NCBI GenBank assembly: GCA_964411505.1
Contig: CAYPLH010000109.1
Span: 1 to 7,004, forward strand
Source: CAYPLH01 sp964411505
Lineage (GTDB): Bacteria > Bacillota > Clostridia > CAYPLH01 > DUMO01
Reading direction: 5' to 3'
Length of the DNA: 7,004 nucleotides
Within the stretch, counting starts at the first letter, position 1. Each line of letters starts with the position of its first letter. The translations under genes were made by a program, and so were the position numbers. The notes under the pieces are model-generated. The model searched no databases. It had not been told where the DNA came from and saw only the letters and a program-made list of their open reading frames with translations. This document shows, one piece after another, positions 1 to 4,294 of this stretch.

Positions 1-56
1 TGTGTTTCTAGCTTCAGTTTGATAAAATCGGAATAAACCCAGAATCGGAATACTCA
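1..56. mobile_element. Possible terminal end of an insertion sequence (IS21-like?)
   Basis: A ten-base word (aatcggaata) occurs at 26-35 and again at 43-52, a 17-base period. The DUF1016 nuclease gene stops matching its family exactly where this repeat-bearing segment begins (around 56). On the minus strand the segment would start with TG just after the codons for Phe-Phe-Ile. IS21-family ends are known to start with TG and to carry short repeated transposase-binding sites, which fits. No transposase is visible because the window ends here, so the family assignment is inference; a simple deletion or rearrangement junction would look similar. Confidence 0.33.
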
Positions 57-742
57 ATAAAGAAATCTTTATTCCCAACCTGAACACGATATTCCTCTCC
101 GACGAAAGAAAAATCCTTGCCGAATTCCAAGATAAAGTCTTTCAGGTGGGCAACGATGGATTTACGTAGTACATTTTCCTTGTGCTTATGCGGCAAGTCA
201 AGAAATTCAAGAACATAACTGTCGCGAAGTGGAGTTAAACCTTGACTTTTAGCGATAAACAATTTGTTCTTTTCATCGGAAAGCATTGTGCGCTCAAAGA
301 GCATACTGTCAATTTGGCGTTCCAGTTCTCTCTTAGAATAACGATTTTTGACCGCAAGCGTCAAGTAGAATTCCCTCGCTTCGGCGGTCTTTGTCCGCGA
401 AATGATAATAAGGTTATTTGTCCAGCTGATTTCTCGCACCAGTGGTGCGAGTTTTCCGTTATCGTAATAAATCTCGTAAAATTGCCTCATACGCCAGATA
501 TTTGAAGCAGAGAACCCCTGAATTCCAACATATTGGCTTTGGATAAAATTTGCAAAATCGCTGACAACCGACTTTCCCCAGCCACCTTCATGCACTCTTT
601 CACTAACATATTTTCCAATATCCCAATACATCGTGATAAGTTCGCGGTTGACGGCACGAAATGCGTTATCCCGCGCTTTTTCTATAATCGATAGGATTTC
701 AGCAAAATCCTCAGAATTACTTTTACTCATATCTTTGTTCAC
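14..742 (-). pseudogene. YhcG/DUF1016-family PDDEXK nuclease, C-terminally truncated
   Basis: The protein matches the DUF1016 (YhcG-like) family. An N-terminal helical region (about residues 15-110) carries the family pattern AVNRELITMYWDIGKYV, then GWGKSVV, GFSASNIWRMRQFYE and an ISWTNN segment. A middle part reads EFLDLP, and the nuclease domain begins with DFILEFGKDFSFVGEEYRV and DFFIE. In the family, DFFI is followed by the catalytic DLLFYH and ExK motifs; here it runs into YSDSGFIPILSN and stops. The reading frame has about 242 codons against roughly 340-360 usual, so the nuclease active site is missing. I chose the GTG start at 742 because GGGGAGG lies 7 bases upstream; the ATG at 769 lies upstream of that site and the ATG at 730 is too far from it. 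The N-terminal DNA/protein-binding half could still be made. It follows three micro-ORFs in an apparent operon. Full-length relatives are often found near restriction-modification or defence genes. Confidence 0.85.
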
Positions 743-769
743 CAAATCACCTCCCCAGCAATTTATCAC

Positions 770-910
770 CTATTGTATATTATTGTAAATCACTCTGCTA
801 TCAGCATTTAAATAATTGTCATATGTATAGGCTTTAATTTGAATAATATCACGAGTTAAAATCGTTAAGAACTCATCTATTTTCATTTTTTCTTTTTTAG
901 CAAAAAACAT
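770..910 (-). CDS. Small ORF, 46 aa, unknown function
   Basis: A 46-codon frame starts at ATG 910, 8 bases after a strong GGGGGTG ribosome binding site, and ends in TAG 27 bases before the GTG of the DUF1016 gene. The product begins MFFAKKEKMKIDEFLTIL and ends in NADSRVIYNNIQ. It is soluble-looking, with a lysine-rich start and a mixed helix-like body; no membrane segment or known motif is visible. Good start signals and tight packing on both sides support a real gene. I do not recognise the family; it could also be the surviving end of a longer decayed gene. Confidence 0.5.
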   Translation of the reverse strand: MFFAKKEKMKIDEFLTILTRDIIQIKAYTYDNYLNADSRVIYNNIQ

Positions 911-943
911 AATGTTTTCACCCCCACCATATGCTCCATAAAA

Positions 944-1057
944 TTACGCTAATCCTCTTAATGCTGCTTCAGCTTTATATTCGCTCTCAAGCTCATCTAA
1001 TTCACTGCTGGACGGGTTGCCTTCAAAATTGATGTTGTATAAGACTTTATACATCAT
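944..1057 (-). CDS. Small ORF, 37 aa, overlapping the upstream micro-ORF
   Basis: The frame begins with two consecutive ATG codons (1057) that overlap the last 11 bases of the preceding 45-codon ORF. An in-frame TGA sits just upstream, so this is the only start region. No clear ribosome binding site precedes it, so translation would depend on coupling to the upstream ORF. The product reads MMYKVLYNINFEGNP, then a strongly acidic helix-like stretch (SSSELDELESEYKAEAALRGLA). Amino-acid use looks coding rather than random. It is unrecognised; antitoxin-like or adaptor roles would be guesses. Confidence 0.42.
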   Translation of the reverse strand: MMYKVLYNINFEGNPSSSELDELESEYKAEAALRGLA

Positions 1058-1184
1058 TGCTCAATTCATATACTTTCTTTCCAATTTCCAGACTCGATTC
1101 AAATTCAGTGAAGTCTTCGATGTTTGAAATCTCTTGTATCAAATTCTTATAAAATGTTGCAACTTCATCAATATTAGCCTTCAT
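1047..1184 (-). CDS. Small ORF, 45 aa, first of a micro-ORF cluster
   Basis: ATG at 1184 is preceded by a near-ideal TTTGGAGG with 8 bases of spacing, the best ribosome binding site in this part of the window. The 45-residue acidic product starts MKANIDEVATFYKNLIQEI and continues with helix-forming, Glu-rich sequence, ending ELSNDV. It has no signal peptide or membrane segment. It starts 63 bases after the stop of the coiled-coil ORF and overlaps the next micro-ORF by 11 bases. No terminator lies between these genes, so one transcript from the J-domain gene down to the DUF1016 gene is possible. Function unknown. Confidence 0.57.
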   Translation of the reverse strand: MKANIDEVATFYKNLIQEISNIEDFTEFESSLEIGKKVYELSNDV

Positions 1185-1247
1185 TTTTGCGCCTCCAAAT
1201 TGTTTTCCCAATATAAGTAACCTTAATATGCTGGATAAAACCTATAT

Positions 1248-1586
1248 TCATTTTACACCGATTAATGCATTGTACTTGTCCACATTTTCATTGTGCTTTG
1301 CCAATTTTGCGTTGTAATCATCGTATTCATCGTTATATTCTTTTATCAAGCTCTCATATTTATCATAATTGGCATTAAACTGCTCTGTAAAACCATCTGC
1401 CTGCCATTGAAGCATCTTTGATTCTAAATCCGTATATTCTTCATATAGCTTGTTAAGATTATCGGCCTGTGCTGAAAGAGCTGCGTTTTCATCATCTAAT
1501 GATTGCTTCATCTGAACTAATTCCTGATTTTTTTCATTGGTGTAACTGGTATAATACTGAGAAGCGACCAAGGTCGCGAATATCAA
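1248..1586 (-). pseudogene. Membrane-anchored coiled-coil segment, probable 3' part of the J-domain/RDD gene
   Basis: The frame is open from the codon after the TAG at 1608-1610 to a TAA at 1248. It encodes a hydrophobic helix (RVVLVICLIFATLVASQYY) and then a polar, Glu/Asn/Tyr-rich coiled coil of about 95 residues, with repeats such as EYNDEYDDYN and a C-terminal VDKYNALIGVK. The listed start is the first possible one, TTG at 1586, and it has no ribosome binding site; an internal ATG at 1511 has only a weak AGGA. It lies in the same frame as the upstream J/RDD gene, and RDD proteins typically have a final membrane helix after the SWD motif. I therefore read it as the C-terminal part of that gene, cut off by an amber codon. 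Read through, the joint product would be 374 residues. Confidence 0.6.
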
Positions 1587-1607
1587 GCAGATTACCAGAA
1601 CAACCCG

Positions 1608-2372
1608 CTATGCGCTTGCTTTCTTAACGACTACCGAACTGTTACAAGATACATCCCAGCTTGACCTTCCTGTAAAGATGTTAGGCCTTTTCAGGTAATT
1701 ATAAGCAGTAATAAGTCCGCCGATAGTAACCAATGGAATTAAGAGCCATAATCCATATAAATAGACCATGAATCCTCGTTTAGCTGCTGTCCCTAATTTC
1801 AACTTACTTCCGTTTACATCAAGGATTTTAGCATTTAAGAGCCATTTACCTGGCGTCGTGCCCCATGTACTTAATAATATAGCCTCTATGAAAATCCAGA
1901 TTATATATAGAATTACACCAGCTACATACTCTGGAACCTTACCGAATATGGCACTGTAAGAAGATGGTGATAGCATTACCCATAGAATGACTATGAATAT
2001 GGTGCTAATATACATGTCAAAGAATCTTGCGAAGTATCTTATCCATGGGTGAGGCTCGACGGTCATATATTGACAGGTTTGATGTTCTTCTTTGGATTGA
2101 GGCTGCTCCCAAGACGCATGATATCTGCTTGGATTTTCATTATACGACTCATTATTGAAATTAAGCTGGGAATCATATTCGGCTCTGGCCTGCTCATCTT
2201 TCAATATCGCATAAGCAGCGTTTAGTGCTTTCATCCTTTCCTCAGCTTCCTGCCTATCTTCTGCAGGATTCAAATCGGGATGATATTTTTTAGCGAGTGC
2301 CTTATAAGCCATGTCAATGACTTCTTTTGACGCACTTGGAGTAACCTGCAGAATGTCGTAAAGTGTAGCCAT
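1608..2372 (-). CDS. J-domain (DnaJ-like) protein with RDD membrane domain
   Basis: Residues 2-70 form a J domain: YDILQVTPSASKEVI, the catalytic HPD at 31-33 that stimulates DnaK ATPase, and a helix ending LKDEQARAEYDSQL. A polar linker (71-105) leads to an RDD domain (about 107-240). It has the R-F/F-D signature at RFFD 116-119, membrane helices near 121-135, 149-168 and 201-224, the GTTPGKWLLNAKILD loop at 171-185, and the typical SSWD at 237-240. The protein likely anchors a DnaK-recruiting J domain on the cytoplasmic face of the membrane; its client is unknown. ATG at 2372 follows AAGGGAG with good spacing. The frame stops at TAG 1608-1610, where RDD proteins normally continue into another helix, and the same frame carries on with one. 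The annotated product may therefore be a truncated form. Confidence 0.85.
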   Translation of the reverse strand: MATLYDILQVTPSASKEVIDMAYKALAKKYHPDLNPAEDRQEAEERMKALNAAYAILKDEQARAEYDSQLNFNNESYNENPSRYHASWEQPQSKEEHQTCQYMTVEPHPWIRYFARFFDMYISTIFIVILWVMLSPSSYSAIFGKVPEYVAGVILYIIWIFIEAILLSTWGTTPGKWLLNAKILDVNGSKLKLGTAAKRGFMVYLYGLWLLIPLVTIGGLITAYNYLKRPNIFTGRSSWDVSCNSSVVVKKASA

Positions 2373-2404
2373 CAGTTTTCTCCCTTCAGATTCTATAATT
2401 CGCC

Positions 2405-2433
2405 ATAAAAGTGAATTTTCCTTCTTATTCCAA
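2405..2433 (-). promoter_or_regulatory. Possible sigma-A promoter of the J-domain/RDD gene
   Basis: On the minus strand TTGGAA (2428-2433) and TTTTAT (2405-2410) are separated by exactly 17 bases and lie about 35 bases before the ATG. Each box matches the consensus at four of six positions, so this is only a moderate candidate. Confidence 0.3.
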
Positions 2434-2660
2434 TAAGATTTTCTTTCAAGCTAAGCCGAGGCGTATCGCTACAAATCGGCATCGGGATGATCTCTCGTGG
2501 TGAAGTGTCCATCATTACCGCGAATATAGGCCTGCATGCACATATCATATCACAGGCCATCTTTGTGCCTGCTTTGATAGTCGTCCTGCTCACAACCATT
2601 GTAATACCACTCCTTCTGAAACTGGCGTTTTCATGCAGAATCGAAAGCAGGTTAAATTGA
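2415..2660 (+). pseudogene. C-terminal remnant of a cation:proton antiporter
   Basis: The plus-strand frame after a TGA at 2412-2414 reads VSLQIGIGMISRGEVSIITANIG, then a helix ending VVLLTTIVIPLLLKLAF and a short basic tail to TGA 2660. The GIGMISRGEV...AN-G signature and the closing TT-I-PLLLK helix are typical of the last two membrane helices of monovalent cation:proton antiporters of the CPA2/KefB type (about 390-400 residues in full). Only about 60-80 C-terminal residues remain. The preceding ~300 codons are absent, because the minus-strand J-domain gene starts at 2372. Recognisable homology begins near 2440. The remnant has no plausible start and cannot make a transporter. Confidence 0.72.
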
Positions 2661-2783
2661 CAAACTATTAAGCCACACCTCTAACCCAATAAGACCAATT
2701 ATTTTCATGCGGGAATACCGCAAATAGTCATAGCTATCTCCGAAAAGCTGTGGTAGTGTCTGTCGTTGAAGGGAGATGGTCAA

Positions 2784-3462
2784 ATGAAAAAGCAAACTAT
2801 CATCGGAGTAATCCTTATTGCTTGTGTCGCATTGTGTGCCTCCGTGTTGCCACAGAGCGTCGAGTTCGGAGATTTCCCCACTGGGACGGTAAAAACCGCT
2901 GTAAACTCCGAAATTGAGGCTCAGCCAGAAGAAACTCCAATAATTCTTCTTCCTGCCGATATCCCTGCTACCGAAGCCGAGGTTGTCGTGGAAAGTGAGC
3001 CAAATAAAATGAGATAACAGCAGAAAAAGGAACAGAAACAGTACAGCTAAAAGAGCCGACGCCTCGCGTTGTATCAAAATCTGTACCGTCGTCCTCCAAA
3101 CCTAAGTCAGGCGACAGGACAGTCATTGACGGCAAGCTGTATATATGGATGCCGGGATTTAGCTGGATTGAAGAGGAGGGTGGCGGAAGTATCTGCACCG
3201 TGGTTGGAAGCCCTGATGACGAGATGACAGGCAACAAGGTCGGCGTCATGGGCGTCGGCACCGTCGCCGAGGATATGTACGAGAACGGACATAAGATAGG
3301 ATCATGGGCGGAGAGGAATACCCCTCAGGTGAACCAACATCTCCACCTTCAGAACAGCCGGAACCGACAGGCGACGTCATATACATCGAACTCCAGCCGC
3401 CGGTAACCAAGGATAGCACACCGCCGCCGTATAAGCCAAACGGAGATCCAATAAATCCGTAA
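2784..3462 (+). pseudogene. Secreted/lipid-anchored proline-rich protein, split by two frameshifts (DUF6550-like)
   Basis: ATG 2784 follows GGGAG. The product starts MKKQTIIGVILIACVALC, a signal sequence with a possible lipobox (L-I-A-C at 11-14). A low-complexity Pro/Glu/Ser spacer follows. The first frame stops at 3017. The sensible continuation (EITAEKGTETVQLKEPTPR) is in the -1 frame from about 3011 and leads to a conserved-looking core, DGKLYIWMPGFSWIEEEGGG and GNKVGVMG. At about 3300 the coding sense shifts -1 again into MGGEEYPSGEP and a proline-rich end (PPPYKPNGDPINP), stopping at 3462. Adding one A at 3006-3009 and one A at about 3301 restores a single 226-residue protein. The core resembles the DUF6550-type proteins of Clostridia; I recall this from memory and am not certain. 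Function unknown. GC content is higher than in the helicase gene. Confidence 0.72.
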
Positions 3463-3471
3463 TATACTGAG

Positions 3472-3510
3472 ATAGCGCACTCAACCATAGAAGGTCGGGT
3501 GCGCTATTTT
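3472..3510 (+). terminator. Rho-independent terminator of the frameshifted secreted-protein gene
   Basis: ATAGCGCAC at 3472-3480 pairs perfectly with GTGCGCTAT at 3499-3507, an 18-base loop lies between, and TTTT follows. It begins 10 bases after the TAA at 3462. Confidence 0.75.
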
Positions 3511-3636
3511 CCTACTGTTCGTATCCGTAAGGTTTTGAAGCTGTCTGTTACATCACAAGCTGTTCGCCATCGGAGGATATGGTGCGCTGTGAGCGTACTA
3601 TTATGCTTATTAAAGAAAACTGCTTTTCTACGTTGC

Positions 3637-3708
3637 TTATTTCTTTTTCACAGGTATCCAAATCTCACTGACGTAATCCTTGCTTTGATTGTCGCCCTTT
3701 GTGTCAAG
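3637..3708 (-). pseudogene. C-terminal remnant of a GyrI-like effector-binding domain protein
   Basis: The minus-strand frame reads LDTKGDNQSKDYVSEIWIPVKKK and stops at TAA 3637-3639. The 'sdYvsEIWiPVkkk' ending is typical of GyrI-like/effector-binding domains, found alone or fused to AraC/MerR-type regulators, where the Glu lies in the ligand pocket. Upstream codons in this frame look random and reach TGA shortly before, so only the last ~23 codons survive. Together with the flanks (3511-3636 and 3709-3851) this is a non-coding stretch of roughly 340 bases in which I see no other gene. Confidence 0.5.
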
Positions 3709-3851
3709 TATTATTATACAACATCAAACAAGCTTTTGTCAGATATATTCATTTGGTCAGACACTCTTTCTGCAATGCGCCGATGAGTAAGCCAAGTCGC
3801 CACATGATCACCACCATTTTAATTATGATACCATATTGTTCCACATAGGAA

Positions 3852-3886
3852 AAGAAATAGCTTCCCACTGGTAGGAGCTATTTCTT
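3852..3886 (-). terminator. Terminator downstream of tRNA-Leu
   Basis: AAGAAATAGCT (3852-3862) and AGCTATTTCTT (3876-3886) form an 11-bp perfect stem. CC/GG can extend it past a single bulged T, and the loop is short. On the minus strand it lies 3 bases after the tRNA CCA end, and its U-rich 3' arm leads into TTTTCC. Confidence 0.72.
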
Positions 3887-3889
3887 ACT

Positions 3890-3972
3890 TGGTGCGGGCG
3901 ACAGGACTTGAACCTGCACGGTTTCCCACTAGATCCTAAATCTAGCACGTCTGCCAATTCCGCCACGCCCGC
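3890..3972 (-). tRNA. tRNA-Leu (anticodon UAG)
   Basis: The minus strand folds as a class II tRNA. The acceptor GCGGGCG pairs with CGCCCGC, followed by discriminator A and an encoded CCA. The D-arm contains GGCGGAATTGGCAGA. The anticodon stem CTAGA/TCTAG encloses loop TTTAGGA with anticodon TAG (reads CUN leucine codons). The long variable arm is GGGAAACC, and the T-arm GCAGGTTCAAGTCCTGT is canonical. No defects are visible. A terminator follows immediately. Confidence 0.96.
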
Positions 3973-4034
3973 ATTAATAAATAATTGAAGGATGCAAATT
4001 ATTATTTGGTATTGATGTTCTTACATATATTTCA

Positions 4035-4086
4035 CTGAGCCGACTTCACCTAAATCCAGTGCGTCTGCAATTCCGCCACAGCTTCT
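4035..4086 (-). pseudogene. Degenerate second tRNA-Leu (UAG) copy
   Basis: On the minus strand, GTGGCGGAATTGCAGACG followed by CACTGGATTTAGGT is clearly the 5' half of a leucine tRNA with the same UAG anticodon as the intact gene 63 bases downstream. One G is missing from the D-loop (ATTGCAG instead of ATTGGCAG). The 3' strand of the anticodon stem is displaced: CAGTG appears only after about eight extra bases. The variable arm, T-arm and acceptor 3' strand are absent. It cannot form a working tRNA. Confidence 0.7.
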
Positions 4087-4098
4087 AGTGACTGAATT

Positions 4099-4127
4099 AT
4101 AGTAACACAAGGCTGTTGTAAAGTCAA
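4099..4127 (-). promoter_or_regulatory. Sigma-A-type promoter ahead of the tRNA-Leu remnant and tRNA-Leu
   Basis: Minus-strand TTGACT (4122-4127) and TACTAT, read as TACTATAAT, (4099-4104) are 17 bases apart. Transcription would start about 5-8 bases before the tRNA remnant and run on into the intact tRNA-Leu. The shape and position are typical of a tRNA promoter. Confidence 0.65.
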
Positions 4128-4166
4128 GATAAAAACAAGGTTGTAAATCTCGTATAATTCATAGCA

Positions 4167-4195
4167 TTGCAAAGCCACATGAATTTTGCTATATT
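4167..4195 (+). promoter_or_regulatory. Possible promoter reading into the TnpA remnant/helicase
   Basis: TTGCAA (4167-4172) and TATATT (4190-4195) are 17 bases apart, which would start transcription near 4202, at the ATG of the TnpA remnant. It also overlaps ATAGCA/TGCTAT (4161-4166 with 4187-4192), an inverted pair that could be part of the subterminal hairpin of an IS200/IS605 left end. Confidence 0.38.
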
Positions 4196-4201
4196 ATGCG
4201 T

Positions 4202-4294
4202 ATGAACAAAAATAATCTTATTCATGCAGGAACTTGCGCATATAATGTGAATTACCATATTGTATGGAGTGCAAAATACTGCAAACCTGTATAG
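4202..4294 (+). pseudogene. tnpA: IS200/IS605-family TnpA transposase, N-terminal remnant
   Basis: The 30-codon frame ends in CAYNVNYHIVWSAKYCKPV, which matches the first beta strand and following turn of the small Y1 transposase TnpA (family pattern YnlnYHiVw-tKYRr-vl). It stops at TAG 4292-4294, and no TnpA sequence follows in any frame I checked. The HUH metal-binding motif and catalytic tyrosine, which lie further along the ~130-150 residue protein, are gone. The helicase frame starts inside it at 4264 in a different frame, so the element was cut here by the event that brought the helicase gene. Confidence 0.72.

Noticed and set aside
242..505. 87-codon plus-strand frame opposite the DUF1016 gene
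   Set aside because: It is antisense to well-conserved coding sequence, and its product shows no recognisable pattern.
1248..2372. Pyrrolysine or genome-wide UAG recoding as explanation for the in-frame TAG
   Set aside because: TAG serves as the normal stop of the helicase, the 46-aa ORF and the 32-aa ORF, and the position is not in an enzyme family known for pyrrolysine.
2652..3077. 141-codon minus-strand frame with a hydrophobic N-terminal part
   Set aside because: It is antisense to the secreted-protein gene, whose plus-strand product has a signal peptide, ribosome binding site and terminator. The minus product has no family features.
3697..3725. TATAAT and TTGACA words on the minus strand
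   Set aside because: They occur in the wrong order (the -10-like word lies upstream of the -35-like word), so they do not form a promoter.
3499..3786. 95-codon plus-strand frame
   Set aside because: It starts inside the terminator stem, is basic and random-looking, and is antisense to the GyrI-like remnant.
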